The notes: generated from the sequence alone by a model not told the origin. Positions 1 through 11,058 are shown, numbered from the stretch's first letter. The stretch is DNA of 64,000 nucleotides from Candidatus Pantoea varia (GCF_900115075.1 NZ_FOVG01000001.1:806001-870000); one strand, 5' to 3'. Program-made: numbers and translations.

Positions 1-620
1 GCGAAATTGCGGGCAGCTCGAAGAAGATTGCGGATATTACCAGCGTGATTGATGGCATCGCGTTCCAGACCAATATCCTGGCGCTGAATGCGGCGGTTGA
101 AGCGGCGCGCGCCGGGGAACAGGGGCGTGGTTTTGCGGTGGTCGCGGGCGAGGTTCGTAATCTGGCACAGCGCAGCGCCCAGGCAGCCAAAGAGATTAAA
201 GGCCTGATTGATGACTCTGTGAACCGGGTTAATGTCGGTTCGCAACTGGTCGGCACCGCCGGGGAAACCATGAGCGACATCGTCAGTGCGGTTACGCGCG
301 TCACCGACATCATGGGCGAAATCGCCTCGGCGTCGGACGAGCAGAGTCGCGGGATCGATCAGGTCGGTCAGGCGGTCACCGAGATGGATCGCGTGACCCA
401 GCAGAACGCCTCGCTGGTGGAGGAGTCCGCTGCGGCCGCCGCCTCGCTGGAAGATCAGGCCAGCCGCTTAAGCCAGGCCGTGTCTGTCTTCAGAATCAAA
501 CGTGAAGCCAGGCAGACGCTGACAAAGCATCTGCCGATTGCCGCGCCCGCCACGGCGGCTATGATGCCCCGCAAAGCCCTGACGGCCCCGGTCAGTGATA
601 CGCACTGGGAAACCTTCTGA
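1..620 (+). CDS. Methyl-accepting chemotaxis protein, C-terminal part (5' end outside window)
   Basis: The reading frame is open from base 3, so the gene starts upstream of the window; only the cytoplasmic signalling domain and tail are present. The hairpin tip of the MCP signalling domain is recognisable ([20 protein letters not shown]), flanked by the helices that carry the adaptation sites methylated by CheR and demethylated by CheB. The protein ends in HWETF, a one-residue variant of the NWETF pentapeptide that tethers CheR and CheB in high-abundance receptors such as Tar and Tsr. It is followed by two further MCP genes and then cheR, the arrangement of the tar/tap-cheRBYZ operon. The ligand cannot be told because the sensor domain is missing. 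Confidence 0.95.
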   Translation, partial: EIAGSSKKIADITSVIDGIAFQTNILALNAAVEAARAGEQGRGFAVVAGEVRNLAQRSAQAAKEIKGLIDDSVNRVNVGSQLVGTAGETMSDIVSAVTRVTDIMGEIASASDEQSRGIDQVGQAVTEMDRVTQQNASLVEESAAAAASLEDQASRLSQAVSVFRIKREARQTLTKHLPIAAPATAAMMPRKALTAPVSDTHWETF

Positions 621-626
621 TGTCAC

Positions 627-652
627 GCTGCGCATCCTGCGGGATGCGCAGC
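627..652 (+). terminator. Hairpin after first MCP gene
   Basis: A perfect 11-bp inverted repeat (GCTGCGCATCC / GGATGCGCAGC, loop TGCG) starts 6 bases after the stop codon. No U-tract follows, so it may attenuate transcription or stabilise the 3' end rather than terminate fully. Confidence 0.5.
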
Positions 653-750
653 CACCCCCTTTATTCCTCTGCCTAAAACCAAACTCAGCAGCGCCTGCTG
701 ATAAAAATAATTACAAAAGCCACTTCTCTCCTGAAAGCGCCGAAAAGCGT

Positions 751-777
751 TAATCAATCCTGCTATATCGCCGATAT
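751..777 (+). promoter_or_regulatory. Candidate sigma-28 (FliA) promoter of second MCP gene
   Basis: TAATCAAT, 11 bases, GCCGATAT. The -10 half matches the FliA consensus GCCGATAA at seven of eight positions; the -35 half matches TAAAGTTT only weakly. Spacing is right, and the site lies 34 bases upstream of the MCP start. Confidence 0.55.
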
Positions 778-810
778 AGGCGCTGCACCTAAATTAACCT
801 GCAGGGGAAC

Positions 811-2376
811 ATGATGTTAAAAAAAATAAAAGTGGTGACCAGTTTAATCGCAGTCCTGGTTATCTTTGGCGCGCTCCAGTTAGTCGCTGGCAGCCTTTTC
901 TGGTCAGCTCTCAATAAAGACAAAGAGTCCTTTGCACTGTCACAGGTCTCTAATCGCAATGTCACCGAGATGACTGATGCTTATATTTCCTTAAACAACA
1001 GCCGTACTACGCTGAACCGCGGCATGCTGCGCTTACAGACCAGCATGGCATCACAGATGAACGGCGGTCAGCTTGAAGAGCTGATTAATAAGGCCAATAA
1101 GCAGCTGGTGGAAGCCGATCGCCACTTCAAAATTTATTACCATCTGCCTACCACGCCCGGTCTTGATGAGACGCTGGGCGATAAGCTGGAAGCCGACTAC
1201 ACCAATTACGAAAACGGCCTGAAAGCGATGGTGAAAAGTCTGCAGGCGCGCGACCTGGAAGGCATGTTCAAACAGAATATTGAGCAGAAACAGGTGGCGA
1301 TGCAGGGCAGCTATGATAAATGGCGTGCGCTCCAGACTGCACTTTCCGATAAAGGTATGGAGAAGAATCAGAAAGCCTTCACCCAGATGATGTGGCTGCT
1401 GGCCACCATTGGTGTTGTGGTGCTGGCGGTGATTATTACCTGCTGGTTTGGCCTGCGTCAGGTGCTGATTCAGCCGCTGCAACAGCTGCTGACACAGATT
1501 CGCGCTATCGCCTCTGGCGATTTGACCCAGCCGATTGTCGTTGAAGGTCGCAATGAAATGAGCCAGCTGGCCGCAGGCATCCATGAGATGCAGCAGTCGC
1601 TGGTGATGACCGTTGGTAATGTCCGTGACGGCTCAGACGCCATCTTCACCGGTGCCAGCGAAATCGCCGCCGGTAACAACGACCTTTCATCCCGCACCGA
1701 AGAGCAGGCCGCCTCACTGGAGCAGACTGCAGCCAGCATGGAGCAGCTCACCGCTACGGTGAAGCAGAATGCTGATAACGCCCGTCAGGCGTCACAGCTG
1801 GCGCTGACCGCCTCTGAAACCGCGCAGCAGGGCGGTAAAGTCGTGAATGGCGTGGTCACCACCATGAAAGAGATCGCTGGCAGCTCGAAGAAAATCGCTG
1901 ACATCATCAGCGTGATCGACGGCATCGCCTTCCAGACCAACATCCTGGCGCTGAACGCAGCCGTTGAAGCGGCGCGTGCCGGTGAACAGGGTCGCGGTTT
2001 TGCGGTGGTGGCGGGTGAAGTGCGCAGTCTGGCGCAGCGTAGCGCCCAGGCCGCGAAAGAGATCAAAGGCCTGATTGAAGATTCCGTATCTCGCGTCAAC
2101 AGCGGTTCACTGCAGGTTGAAAGCGCCGGCAGCACCATGAATGAGATCGTGGGCGCGGTGACCCGCGTGACCGACATCATGGGTGAAATCGCGTCGGCGT
2201 CTGATGAGCAGAGCCGCGGTATTGAACAGGTCGGTCTGGCCGTCACCGAGATGGATCGCGTCACCCAGCAAAACGCCTCGCTGGTTGAGGAGTCTGCCGC
2301 GGCGGCGGCGGCTCTGGAGCAGCAGGCCAGCGTACTGACGCAGGCCGTCTCGGTTTTCAAAATTTCTCGCGCCTGA
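811..2376 (+). CDS. Methyl-accepting chemotaxis protein (Tar/Tsr-like topology, no CheR tether)
   Basis: A 521-residue transmembrane chemoreceptor. TM1 is at about residues 8-30, the periplasmic ligand domain (four-helix-bundle type by length) at about 31-190, TM2 at about 193-213, then a HAMP domain and the signalling coiled coil with the conserved tip [20 protein letters not shown]. It signals through CheW/CheA to CheY. Unlike its two neighbours it stops at ...VFKISRA and has no NWETF-type pentapeptide, so it should rely on neighbouring receptors in the array for efficient methylation, as low-abundance receptors such as Tap and Trg do. Two ATG codons in tandem (811, 814) follow a GGGGA ribosome binding site. 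The signalling half is nearly identical to both neighbours, pointing to tandem duplication; the ligand is unknown. Confidence 0.95.
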   Translation: MMLKKIKVVTSLIAVLVIFGALQLVAGSLFWSALNKDKESFALSQVSNRNVTEMTDAYISLNNSRTTLNRGMLRLQTSMASQMNGGQLEELINKANKQLVEADRHFKIYYHLPTTPGLDETLGDKLEADYTNYENGLKAMVKSLQARDLEGMFKQNIEQKQVAMQGSYDKWRALQTALSDKGMEKNQKAFTQMMWLLATIGVVVLAVIITCWFGLRQVLIQPLQQLLTQIRAIASGDLTQPIVVEGRNEMSQLAAGIHEMQQSLVMTVGNVRDGSDAIFTGASEIAAGNNDLSSRTEEQAASLEQTAASMEQLTATVKQNADNARQASQLALTASETAQQGGKVVNGVVTTMKEIAGSSKKIADIISVIDGIAFQTNILALNAAVEAARAGEQGRGFAVVAGEVRSLAQRSAQAAKEIKGLIEDSVSRVNSGSLQVESAGSTMNEIVGAVTRVTDIMGEIASASDEQSRGIEQVGLAVTEMDRVTQQNASLVEESAAAAAALEQQASVLTQAVSVFKISRA

Positions 2377-2392
2377 TTTCCCGCCTTTCACC

Positions 2393-2420
2393 ATGGCGGC
2401 GGCTTAAAGCCGCTGCCATG
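2393..2420 (+). terminator. Hairpin after second MCP gene
   Basis: CATGGCGGCGGC and GCCGCTGCCATG form a long, slightly imperfect stem around TTAAA. There is no U-tract. It sits directly upstream of the next gene's sigma-28 promoter. Confidence 0.4.
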
Positions 2421-2422
2421 CA

Positions 2423-2449
2423 TAAAGTTCCCCCTGCCTCCGCCGATAA
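2423..2449 (+). promoter_or_regulatory. Sigma-28 (FliA) promoter of third MCP gene
   Basis: TAAAGTTC, exactly 11 bases, GCCGATAA. This is essentially the FliA consensus (TAAAGTTT-N11-GCCGATAA), 32 bases before the ATG at 2482. The receptor should be a late (class 3) flagellar-regulon gene. Confidence 0.88.
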
Positions 2450-2481
2450 ATAAACACGAATCGCCAACCAATGAGGTGTTT

Positions 2482-4158
2482 ATGTTTAGTCGTGTACGAG
2501 TCGTTTCCGGCCTGCTGTGTGTGCTGGCGCTGTTTGCGCTGCTGCAGCTTTTTTCGGGCGGAATGTTTTTCAAAACTGTCAGTTCAGATAAAGAGAATTT
2601 TGCCTACAACCAGCGCCTGAATACATTGCAACAGGCGATGGGCACCTCATGGGTTTCGCTTGTTCAGGCGCGCAACACCCTTAACCGCGCCGGTATTCGT
2701 TTTCTGCAGGATGCGCAGATGTCGGGTTCGGGTGCCAGCGTAAAAGATCTGGTCGCCCTGGCGGGCCAGGAGCTGAAAGAAGCGGAAGTCAACTATCAGA
2801 TCTTTAACGATAACCTGACTGAACAGGGCAAAACCGCTGAAAACGTCCTGACGTTACAGGCGAACTATAAGGCTTACCACGATGCACTGGCGGAGCTGAT
2901 GGTGTTCTTCACCAACGGCAACTTCAAAGGTTTTGTGGATCAGCCAACGCAGAGTTTCCAGGACAAGTTCCAGAAAGATTACAGCGCCTGGCTTGAGCAC
3001 AATAAAGTGCTGGCACAGGAGGGCGTGGAAACCAACCAGCAGGCTTACAGCCGCTCCATCACTATCGTTCTCGCCACACTGGGCGTGACTCTGCTGATGA
3101 TTATCCTGGTGTGGAATGTCATGCGCTCCGTGCTGATCCGCCCACTGCGTCAGAGCATTGAGCATATCCAGCACATCGCGCGCGGCGACCTGACCCAGCC
3201 GGTTGAGATTAACGTGCGTAACGAAATCGGTGAGTTACTGACTTCACTGCAGCACATGCAGCAGGAGCTGGTACGCACTGTGCGTACCGTTCGTGACGGC
3301 TCTGATGCCATCTATACCGGTGCCAGCGAAATCTCCATCGGTAATAACGATCTCTCCTCGCGTACCGAACAGCAGGCCGCCTCGCTGGAGCAGACCGCTG
3401 CCAGCATGGAGCAGCTCACCGCGACCGTGAAACAGAATGCCGAAAACGCCCGTCAGGCGTCGAAGCTGGCGCTCACCGCCTCTGAAACCGCGCAGCAGGG
3501 CGGCAAAGTGGTGGATGGCGTGGTGACCACCATGAAAGAGATTGCGGGCAGCTCGAAGAAGATTGCCGATATCACCAGTGTGATTGATGGCATCGCCTTC
3601 CAGACCAACATCCTTGCGCTGAATGCGGCGGTTGAAGCGGCGCGTGCCGGTGAACAGGGTCGCGGTTTTGCCGTCGTCGCCGGGGAAGTGCGCAGCCTGG
3701 CGCAGCGCAGCGCTCAGGCCGCCAAAGAGATCAAAGGTCTGATCGAAGATTCGGTTAGTCGCGTTAATACCGGCTCGGTGCTGGTAGAGAGCGCGGGTGA
3801 CACCATGAGCAACATCGTCAGCGCGGTTACCCGCGTCACCGACATCATGGGGGAGATCGCCTCCGCATCAGACGAACAGAGCCGTGGCATTGACCAGGTG
3901 GGCCTTGCGGTGACCGAGATGGATCGCGTCACCCAGCAGAACGCCTCACTGGTCGAAGAGTCAGCAGCCGCGGCTGCAGCGCTCGAAGATCAGGCAAGTC
4001 ACTTAAAACAAGCGGTTTCAGTGTTCAATATTGGTAAAGAATTTGTCGCTCAGGCCGTTAACAAGACAACGGCGATAAAAACTCTCCAGTCAGAAGCACC
4101 GTTAGCCGTTGGTCGTCCGGCTGCTGCACGCAGCGACGACAACTGGGAAACCTTTTAA
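2482..4158 (+). CDS. Methyl-accepting chemotaxis protein with NWETF tail
   Basis: A 558-residue chemoreceptor. TM1 is at about residues 6-28, the periplasmic sensor at about 30-190, TM2 at about 195-215, then HAMP and the signalling domain with the invariant tip. A linker of roughly 30 residues ends in DNWETF, the exact CheR/CheB-docking pentapeptide, so this is a high-abundance-type receptor. I chose ATG 2482 because AGG lies five bases upstream; the GTG at 2476 overlaps that ribosome binding site. It has its own sigma-28 promoter and is followed 80 bases later by cheR. The sensor domain differs from that of the preceding receptor while the signalling halves are nearly the same, so the ligands probably differ. 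Confidence 0.95.
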   Translation: MFSRVRVVSGLLCVLALFALLQLFSGGMFFKTVSSDKENFAYNQRLNTLQQAMGTSWVSLVQARNTLNRAGIRFLQDAQMSGSGASVKDLVALAGQELKEAEVNYQIFNDNLTEQGKTAENVLTLQANYKAYHDALAELMVFFTNGNFKGFVDQPTQSFQDKFQKDYSAWLEHNKVLAQEGVETNQQAYSRSITIVLATLGVTLLMIILVWNVMRSVLIRPLRQSIEHIQHIARGDLTQPVEINVRNEIGELLTSLQHMQQELVRTVRTVRDGSDAIYTGASEISIGNNDLSSRTEQQAASLEQTAASMEQLTATVKQNAENARQASKLALTASETAQQGGKVVDGVVTTMKEIAGSSKKIADITSVIDGIAFQTNILALNAAVEAARAGEQGRGFAVVAGEVRSLAQRSAQAAKEIKGLIEDSVSRVNTGSVLVESAGDTMSNIVSAVTRVTDIMGEIASASDEQSRGIDQVGLAVTEMDRVTQQNASLVEESAAAAAALEDQASHLKQAVSVFNIGKEFVAQAVNKTTAIKTLQSEAPLAVGRPAAARSDDNWETF

Positions 4159-4238
4159 ACGCACGTGGCCCGGCCGCCGTTAAGCCGCCGGGCATCGCAG
4201 CAGAAAAATAATATATTCAGTTCGGGCCAGGTGCAGAG

Positions 4239-5111
4239 ATGAAAAAATCGACAATTTTAGATCAAAGTGAGACGACAACGCTGCTGTCGCAGATGGTGCA
4301 GCGTTTACCGCTCTCCGATACGCATTTTCGTCGTATCAGCCAGCTGATCTATCAGCGTGCCGGTATCGTACTGGCCGATCACAAGCGTGAGATGGTTTAC
4401 AACCGTCTGGTTCGTCGCCTGCGTACGCTGAACATCGATGATTTCGGTCGCTACCTGGCGCTGCTGGAGTCCGATCCGAACAGTGCCGAGTGGCAGGCGT
4501 TTATTAACGCACTAACCACCAACCTGACCGCGTTCTTCCGCGAAGCGCATCACTTCCCGATTCTGGCGGAGCATGCACGTAAGCGGCAGGGCAACTTCAG
4601 CGTCTGGAGCACCGCAGCGTCAACCGGCGAAGAGCCTTACTCAATCGCCATGACGCTGGCGGAAGCGCTGGGTACCGGACCGGGTAAGTTCCAGGTTCAT
4701 GCCAGCGATATCGATACCCAGGTGCTGGAAAAAGCGGTGGCGGGTGTCTATCGCCAGGAAGAGCTGCGCACGCTGTCACCGGCGCAAATGCAGCGCTACT
4801 TCCTGCGCGGCACCGGTCCTCATGCCGGCATGGTGCGGGCGCGTCCCGAGCTGACCAACATGGTCACTTATGCGCAGCTTAACCTGCTGGCCAATGACTG
4901 GGCGCTGCCGGGTCAGTTCGACGCGATTTTCTGTCGCAATGTGATGATCTATTTCGATAAAGAGACGCAGGAGAAGATTCTGCGTCGGTTTGTCCCACTG
5001 CTGAAGCCGGGCGGTATCCTGTTCGCCGGGCACTCAGAAAACTTCAGTCAGATCAGTAAAGAGTTCTGGCTGCGCGGGCAAACCGTCTATGGACTGACGA
5101 AGGAAAGATGA
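4239..5111 (+). CDS. cheR: Chemotaxis protein methyltransferase CheR
   Basis: A 290-residue SAM-dependent methyltransferase that methylates glutamates on the receptor signalling helices, opposing CheB. The N-terminal helical domain (about 15-80, [21 protein letters not shown]) is followed by the Rossmann-like catalytic domain with the SAM motif [16 protein letters not shown] (about 128-143) and [10 protein letters not shown]. Length matches E. coli CheR (286). The docking domain that binds the receptor pentapeptide is present, consistent with the NWETF tail of the adjacent receptor. The stop overlaps the cheB start region, so the two enzymes are probably translationally coupled. Confidence 0.97.
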   Translation: MKKSTILDQSETTTLLSQMVQRLPLSDTHFRRISQLIYQRAGIVLADHKREMVYNRLVRRLRTLNIDDFGRYLALLESDPNSAEWQAFINALTTNLTAFFREAHHFPILAEHARKRQGNFSVWSTAASTGEEPYSIAMTLAEALGTGPGKFQVHASDIDTQVLEKAVAGVYRQEELRTLSPAQMQRYFLRGTGPHAGMVRARPELTNMVTYAQLNLLANDWALPGQFDAIFCRNVMIYFDKETQEKILRRFVPLLKPGGILFAGHSENFSQISKEFWLRGQTVYGLTKER

Positions 5112-6160
5112 TGAGCAAAATCACCGTGATGTGCGTAGATGACTCTGCGCTGATGCGGCAGTTGATGACAGAGATCATCAACAGCCATCCGGATATGGAG
5201 ATGGTCGCTACGGCGCCCGATCCGCTGGTCGCCCGCGATTTGATTAAGCAGTTCAATCCGCAGGTACTGACGCTGGATGTGGAAATGCCGCGCATGGATG
5301 GCCTCGATTTCCTCGAAAAACTGATGCGGTTACGGCCAATGCCGGTGGTGATGGTTTCATCACTGACCGGTAAAGGCTCCGAAATTACGCTGCGCGCGCT
5401 GGAACTGGGAGCGGTGGATTTTGTCACCAAACCCCAGCTCGGCATCCGCGAAGGAATGCTGGCGTACAGCCAGATGATTGGCGACAAAATTCGTGCCGCT
5501 TCCCGTGCCCGTCTGCACAACCGTACAGCGATGCCGGTGCCAGCGACACTGAAAGCGGGTCCGCTGCTGAGTAGTGAGAAGCTGATTGCGATTGGCTCAT
5601 CAACCGGCGGAACCGAGGCCATTCGCCATGTGCTGCAGCCGTTACCGGCGACCAGCCCGGCACTGCTGATTACTCAGCATATGCCACCAGGCTTTACCCG
5701 CTCTTTTGCCGAGCGTCTGAACAAACTGTGTCAGATCACGGTGAAAGAAGCCGAAGATGGTGAGCGTATTTTGCCGGGGCACGCCTACATCGCGCCAGGC
5801 GCAATGCACATGGAACTGGCCCGAAGTGGTGCCAACTATGTGGTGAAACTGAATGAAGGTCCACCGGTTAACCGGCACAAACCCTCTGTGGATGTGCTGT
5901 TCAAATCGGTGGCAACGTACGCCGGACGAAATGCGGTAGGGGTCATCCTTACCGGAATGGGCAACGACGGTGCGGCCGGGATGCTGGAAATGCATCGGGC
6001 AGGCGCCTGGACTATCGCCCAGAACGAAGCCAGCTGTGTGGTATTTGGCATGCCGCGTGAGGCCATCGCCACAGGCGGCGTGAGCGAAGTCGTAGATTTA
6101 AGCAACATCAGCCAGCACATGCTGGCGAAAATTAGCGCCGGACAGGCATTGCGTATTTAA
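5111..6160 (+). CDS. cheB: Chemotaxis response regulator protein-glutamate methylesterase CheB
   Basis: 349 residues, the same length as E. coli CheB. The receiver domain (1-120) shows the acidic pocket (VDDSA), the phosphoacceptor Asp in [11 protein letters not shown] and Lys in FVTKP. The C-terminal methylesterase/deamidase has the catalytic Ser in [10 protein letters not shown], His in TQHMPPGFT and Asp in GMGNDGAAG. Phosphorylation by CheA activates demethylation of receptors for adaptation. There are two tandem ATGs; I chose 5111 because the AGGA at 5101-5104 is then six bases away and the protein begins MSKI as in E. coli. It overlaps the cheR stop. Confidence 0.97.
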   Translation: MSKITVMCVDDSALMRQLMTEIINSHPDMEMVATAPDPLVARDLIKQFNPQVLTLDVEMPRMDGLDFLEKLMRLRPMPVVMVSSLTGKGSEITLRALELGAVDFVTKPQLGIREGMLAYSQMIGDKIRAASRARLHNRTAMPVPATLKAGPLLSSEKLIAIGSSTGGTEAIRHVLQPLPATSPALLITQHMPPGFTRSFAERLNKLCQITVKEAEDGERILPGHAYIAPGAMHMELARSGANYVVKLNEGPPVNRHKPSVDVLFKSVATYAGRNAVGVILTGMGNDGAAGMLEMHRAGAWTIAQNEASCVVFGMPREAIATGGVSEVVDLSNISQHMLAKISAGQALRI

Positions 6161-6199
6161 CAGGCCCGTCCCGCCGGGCGAGACAACTCAGGAGTAGAT

Positions 6200-6589
<390 letters not shown>

Positions 6590-6598
6590 GGGGATGTG

Positions 6599-7240
6599 AT
6601 GAGCGACTTTCCGAAACCAACTGAGGATGCCGCGGCACACGACATCATTTCACGTATTGGCTCTCTGACGCGCATGCTGCGCGACAGTCTGCGCGAGCTG
6701 GGGCTGGATAAAGCCATTGCAGACGCGGCTGAAGCCATTCCTGATGCCCGCGATCGTCTGGATTATGTTGTGCAGATGACGGCGCAAGCCGCCGACCGTG
6801 CGTTGAACTGTGTTGAAGCAGCACAACCCCATCAGGATAAGATGGAAGCCGGAGCAACGCAGCTGAAAGGGCGTTGGGATGAGTGGTTTGAGAACCCGAT
6901 TGAATTGGGTGATGCGCGGGAGTTGGTGACGGATACGCGCGAATTCCTCACCGCCGTGCCAGAGCATACCGCCTTTACCAACAAGCAGCTGCTTGAAATC
7001 ATGATGGCGCAGGATTTCCAGGACCTTACCGGTCAGGTGATCAAGCGCATGATGGATGTCATTCAGGAAATCGAGCGCCAGCTGTTAATGGTGCTGCTGG
7101 AGAACATGCCAGAAGTCAGCGCTGAGAAGCGTCAGGTCGGCAACAGCCTGCTGAACGGTCCGCAGATCCACAACGATGCACCCGGCGTTGTGGCGAACCA
7201 GGATCAGGTTGATGACCTGCTGGACAGCTTAGGCTTCTAG
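6599..7240 (+). CDS. cheZ: CheY-P phosphatase CheZ
   Basis: A 213-residue, mainly helical protein that dephosphorylates CheY-P. The catalytic region is visible as [20 protein letters not shown], with the Gln that positions the attacking water. The extreme C-terminus ([12 protein letters not shown]) is the CheY-binding helix. The ATG at 6599 has GGGG five bases upstream; the GTG at 6596 is too close to it. It is last of the cheRBYZ block, and a hairpin separates it from flhB. Confidence 0.96.
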   Translation: MSDFPKPTEDAAAHDIISRIGSLTRMLRDSLRELGLDKAIADAAEAIPDARDRLDYVVQMTAQAADRALNCVEAAQPHQDKMEAGATQLKGRWDEWFENPIELGDARELVTDTREFLTAVPEHTAFTNKQLLEIMMAQDFQDLTGQVIKRMMDVIQEIERQLLMVLLENMPEVSAEKRQVGNSLLNGPQIHNDAPGVVANQDQVDDLLDSLGF

Positions 7241-7288
7241 TTTTCGTCCGCCTGCGGGCGGGCAAAACCGCGGCAAAATAAACTAAAC

Positions 7289-7310
7289 AGGGTCACCTTC
7301 GGGTGGCCCC
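7289..7310 (+). terminator. Hairpin between cheZ and flhB
   Basis: GGGTCACC / GGTGGCCC closes a TTCG tetraloop (one mismatch). It is followed by GTTCTGC rather than a clean U-tract, so it is a weak or partial terminator separating the chemotaxis block from flhBAE. Confidence 0.5.
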
Positions 7311-7428
7311 GTTCTGCATTGTCAGATCCATCCCCGAAAGAACGCCTGTTTCCCCCTTCTTATCTCCGCTTTAACTTAAGCCAGATTTGGCATTCTAAGC
7401 TCAGAATTCCTGCCAACCGAGGTTTGTC

Positions 7429-8580
7429 GTGGCTGAAGATAGCGACGAAGACAAAACAGAATCGCCCACGGCCCACCGACTTGAGAAAGCGCGTGAAGAG
7501 GGCCAGATTCCGCGTTCGCGCGAACTGACATCCGTACTGATGCTGCTGGCCGGCATCATGATTCTCTGGATGGGCGGCAACATGATGGCGCACCGCCTGG
7601 CGGCGATGGTCGCCACCGGACTTCGTTTTGACCACGGCATGGTCAGAGACGACAAAATTATCGTCAGCCACATCGGCAGCCTGATCACACAGGCACTGAT
7701 GGCGCTGCTGCCGCTGATGGGCGGTCTGGTGCTGGTGGCAATCGCCGCACCTATGCTGCTGGGCGGTATTGTTTTCAGCGGTAAATCGATCAAGTTCGAC
7801 CCGAAGAAGATGAGCCCAATGGCGGGTTTCAAGCGGATGTTCGCCGCGCAGGCCTGGACCGAACTGTTTAAAGGCATCCTTAAGACTATTCTGGTCGGCG
7901 CGGTGGGCTGGTGGTACATCTGGAGCCACTGGCCTGAGATGCTGCGGCTGATCAGCGAATCGCCCGTCACCGCGCTGATTCACGGCATGGAGATGATTGC
8001 GATCTGCTGTTCGCTGGTGATGCTGGGGCTGATTCCGATGGTGGGCTATGACGTCTTCTGGCAGCTGTATAGCCACTTTAAGAAGCTGAAGATGTCGATG
8101 CAGGAAATTCGCGACGAGCATAAGCAGCAGGAAGGCGACCCACATGTTAAAGGGCGTATTCGTCAGCAGATGCGCGCCGCCGCACGCCGCAGGATGATGG
8201 CGGATGTCCCGAAAGCTGACGTCATCGTCACCAACCCGACGCACTACTCGGTGGCACTGCAGTACAACGAGAAGAAGATGAGTGCGCCAAAAGTTGTTGC
8301 GAAAGGCGCGGGCGAGATCGCTCTGAGAATTCGTGAACTGGCTGCTGAACATCGCATCCCGGTTCTGGAAGCACCGCCGCTGGCGCGTGCGTTATACCGA
8401 CATACCGAAATTGGTCAGCACATCCCTGGCGCGCTCTATGCCGCCGTGGCCGAAGTGCTGGCATGGGTCTGGCAGTCGCGTCGCTGGAAGCGCGAAGGCG
8501 GCCTGATCCCAACCAAACCAAAAGACCTGCCGGTCCCGGCAGAGATGGACTTTGCAGGAGAGAACAACAACGATGGCTAA
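7429..8580 (+). CDS. flhB: Flagellar type III secretion protein FlhB
   Basis: A 383-residue substrate-specificity switch of the flagellar export gate. Four membrane segments lie in the N-terminal half (about 30-210), followed by a cytoplasmic domain with the autocleavage motif NPTH (in VIVTNPTHYSVALQY) that controls the change from rod/hook to filament export. It starts at GTG 7429 with CGAGG six bases upstream, as in E. coli where flhB also uses GTG. The end overlaps flhA by 8 bases, so coupling is likely. The N-terminus (DKTESPTAHRLEKAREEGQIPRSREL) is the standard family signature. Confidence 0.97.
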   Translation: MAEDSDEDKTESPTAHRLEKAREEGQIPRSRELTSVLMLLAGIMILWMGGNMMAHRLAAMVATGLRFDHGMVRDDKIIVSHIGSLITQALMALLPLMGGLVLVAIAAPMLLGGIVFSGKSIKFDPKKMSPMAGFKRMFAAQAWTELFKGILKTILVGAVGWWYIWSHWPEMLRLISESPVTALIHGMEMIAICCSLVMLGLIPMVGYDVFWQLYSHFKKLKMSMQEIRDEHKQQEGDPHVKGRIRQQMRAAARRRMMADVPKADVIVTNPTHYSVALQYNEKKMSAPKVVAKGAGEIALRIRELAAEHRIPVLEAPPLARALYRHTEIGQHIPGALYAAVAEVLAWVWQSRRWKREGGLIPTKPKDLPVPAEMDFAGENNNDG

Positions 8581-10666
8581 TAACCTGGCCGTAAAGCTAC
8601 GTTTACCGGGCTTTAAAGATATGCAATGGCAGGTACTGGCCGGGCCGGTACTGATCCTGATGATCCTGTCGATGATGGTTCTGCCATTACCGCCGTTTAT
8701 CCTCGATCTGCTGTTCACCTTTAACATTGCGCTGTCGATCATGATCCTGCTGGTGGCGATGTTCACCCAGCGGACCCTGGAGTTTGCGGCGTTCCCGACC
8801 ATCCTGCTGTTCTCGACCTTGCTGCGTCTGGCGCTTAACGTCGCCTCGACCCGTATCATCCTGATGGAAGGGCACACCGGTGCCGCCGCGGCCGGACAGG
8901 TGGTTGAAGCATTCGGCCACTTCCTGGTGGGCGGTAACTTTGCCATCGGTATCGTGGTGTTTATCATCCTCGTGATCATCAACTTTATGGTTATCACCAA
9001 GGGTGCCGGTCGTATCGCCGAAGTGGGCGCGCGCTTTGTGCTGGACGGGATGCCCGGTAAGCAGATGGCGATCGATGCCGACCTCAACGCCGGTCTGATC
9101 GGTGAAGATGATGCCAAACGTCGCCGTGCTGAAGTGACTCAGGAAGCGGACTTCTACGGTTCGATGGACGGTGCGAGTAAGTTCGTTCGTGGTGATGCCG
9201 TCGCCGGTATCATGATCATGGTCATCAACGTCATCGGCGGCCTGCTGGTGGGCGTGGTGCAGCACGGTATGGATGCGGGTCATGCCGCGGAGACCTATAC
9301 GCTGCTGACCATTGGTGATGGTCTGGTTGCGCAGATCCCGGCGCTGGTTATCTCCACCGCTGCCGGTGTTATCGTGACGCGCGTCGCCACCGATCAGGAT
9401 GTCGGCGAGCAGATGGTCACCCAGCTGTTCAAAGATCCCCGGGTACTGATGCTCAGCGCCGGGGTGATTGGCCTGCTGGGTCTGGTGCCAGGCATGCCTA
9501 ACTTCGTCTTCCTGCTGTTCACCGCCGCCTTACTGGGTCTGGCCTGGTGGCTGCGTGGTCGTGAAGCGCAGCCGAAGAAGAAAGTGGACGTTGCCGGCAG
9601 CATCAGCAACAAAGCGGCGGACACGCCAGCCGCCACTGAAGCCTCCTGGACCGATGTGCAGCTGGAAGATACGCTGGGCATGGAAGTGGGCTACCGCCTG
9701 ATTCCGATGGTCGATCATCAGCAAAACGGTGAGCTGCTGGGACGTATCCGCAGTATTCGTAAGAAGGTTGCTCAGGATGTCGGTTTCCTGCCGCCGGTGG
9801 TGCATATCCGTGACAACATGGATCTGCCGCCTGCGCGCTACCGCATCCTGATGAAAGGGGTGGAGATTGGCAGCGGTGATGCCTATCCTGGCCGCTGGAT
9901 GGCGATTAACCCGGGCACGGCTGCCGGCAGCCTGCCAGGTGAAGCAACCGTCGATCCGGCCTTTGGCCTGGCGGCGGTCTGGATTGACAGCGCGCTGAAA
10001 GAGCAGGCGCAGATTCAGGGCTTTACCGTCGTAGAAGCCAGTACCGTAGTAGCCACTCACCTTAACCATCTGATTGGCCAGTTCGCCAGCGAGCTGTTTG
10101 GCCGTCAGGAAGCGCAGCAACTGCTGGATCGTGTGACCCAGGAGATGCCGAAGCTGACCGAAGATCTGGTGCCGGGTGTGATCTCGCTGACCACGCTGCA
10201 CAAGGTGCTGCAGAACCTGCTGGTGGAGCGGGTGTCGATTCGCGATATGCGTACCATTATCGAAACACTGGCAGAGCATGCGCCGGTACAGAGCGATCCG
10301 CAGGAGCTGACCAGCGTCGTGCGTGTGGCGCTGGGCCGTGCGATTACTCAGCAGTGGTTCCCGGGTAATGAAGAAGTGCAGGTTATCGGGCTGGATTCCA
10401 CTCTCGAGCGTCTGCTGTTACAGGCGTTGCAGGGCGGTGGCGGACTGGAACCGGGTCTGGCCGATCGTCTGTTGAGTCAGGCACAGGCGGCATTGCAGCG
10501 TCAGGAGATGCTGGGCGCGCCTCCGGTGCTGCTGGTCAATCATCCGCTGCGTGCGCTGCTGGCGCGATTCCTGCGTCGCAATCTGCCACAGCTGGTGGTG
10601 CTCTCTAATCTGGAACTGAGCGACAACCGCCAGATCCGTATGACTGCCACCATCGGAGGCAAATAA
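8573..10666 (+). CDS. flhA: Flagellar export gate protein FlhA
   Basis: A 697-residue integral membrane core of the flagellar type III export gate. Eight or so TM helices lie in about residues 20-330, with the FHIPEP-family cytoplasmic loop (GAGRIAEVGARFVLDGMPGKQMAIDADLNAG). A large cytoplasmic domain (about 350-697) docks substrates and chaperones. The start is the ATG at 8573, with GCAGGAGAG upstream; an earlier in-frame codon at 8552 lies inside flhB and has no ribosome binding site. It overlaps flhB at its start and flhE at its stop. Confidence 0.97.
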   Translation: MANNLAVKLRLPGFKDMQWQVLAGPVLILMILSMMVLPLPPFILDLLFTFNIALSIMILLVAMFTQRTLEFAAFPTILLFSTLLRLALNVASTRIILMEGHTGAAAAGQVVEAFGHFLVGGNFAIGIVVFIILVIINFMVITKGAGRIAEVGARFVLDGMPGKQMAIDADLNAGLIGEDDAKRRRAEVTQEADFYGSMDGASKFVRGDAVAGIMIMVINVIGGLLVGVVQHGMDAGHAAETYTLLTIGDGLVAQIPALVISTAAGVIVTRVATDQDVGEQMVTQLFKDPRVLMLSAGVIGLLGLVPGMPNFVFLLFTAALLGLAWWLRGREAQPKKKVDVAGSISNKAADTPAATEASWTDVQLEDTLGMEVGYRLIPMVDHQQNGELLGRIRSIRKKVAQDVGFLPPVVHIRDNMDLPPARYRILMKGVEIGSGDAYPGRWMAINPGTAAGSLPGEATVDPAFGLAAVWIDSALKEQAQIQGFTVVEASTVVATHLNHLIGQFASELFGRQEAQQLLDRVTQEMPKLTEDLVPGVISLTTLHKVLQNLLVERVSIRDMRTIIETLAEHAPVQSDPQELTSVVRVALGRAITQQWFPGNEEVQVIGLDSTLERLLLQALQGGGGLEPGLADRLLSQAQAALQRQEMLGAPPVLLVNHPLRALLARFLRRNLPQLVVLSNLELSDNRQIRMTATIGGK

Positions 10667-11058
10667 TGCGCTGGCTGGTGACTGCCTTGTTAATGCTGCC
10701 GCTGATGGCTCAGGCGGCAGGAGGGGCCTGGAGCGCCACGGCCAACGGGCCGCTGCTGGCAAACCGTGGCAGCTGGCAACGGGCGCAGCCGCTGACGCCG
10801 CCCGCCGATGTCGGCGGGGAAGTCAGCATCATTAACTGGCGTTATGAACTGAGCAGACCGGCACCGTCTGGCCTGGAGGTGCGGCTGTGCGGCGAACAAC
10901 GTTGCACGTCGCTTGAAGGTGCCAGCGGCACCACGCGCGGGCTGGCGCATCTGAATGCCGCTGAGACATTGCACATGGTGTTTGGTTTTGCCGGAAGCGG
11001 GGCGCTCCCACCCGGATTACGGGTGGTGAGCAGCGAAGTGATGGTTAATTACGAGTAA
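10666..11058 (+). CDS. flhE: Flagellar protein FlhE
   Basis: A 130-residue periplasmic protein with a clear signal peptide (residues 1-17, cleavage after MAQA). FlhE is reported to limit proton leakage through the flagellar export gate and is confined to enterobacteria with flhBAE. The ATG shares its A with the flhA stop codon. Two cysteines (in RLCGEQRCTS) could form a disulfide in the periplasm. It ends the operon and a good terminator follows. Confidence 0.9.
   Translation: MRWLVTALLMLPLMAQAAGGAWSATANGPLLANRGSWQRAQPLTPPADVGGEVSIINWRYELSRPAPSGLEVRLCGEQRCTSLEGASGTTRGLAHLNAAETLHMVFGFAGSGALPPGLRVVSSEVMVNYE

Noticed and set aside
1051-2394. Several antisense ORFs of 90-190 codons inside the chemoreceptor genes
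   Set aside because: They mirror the high-GC third-position bias of the + strand genes, have no ribosome binding sites and encode low-complexity Ser/Ala/Arg-rich text.
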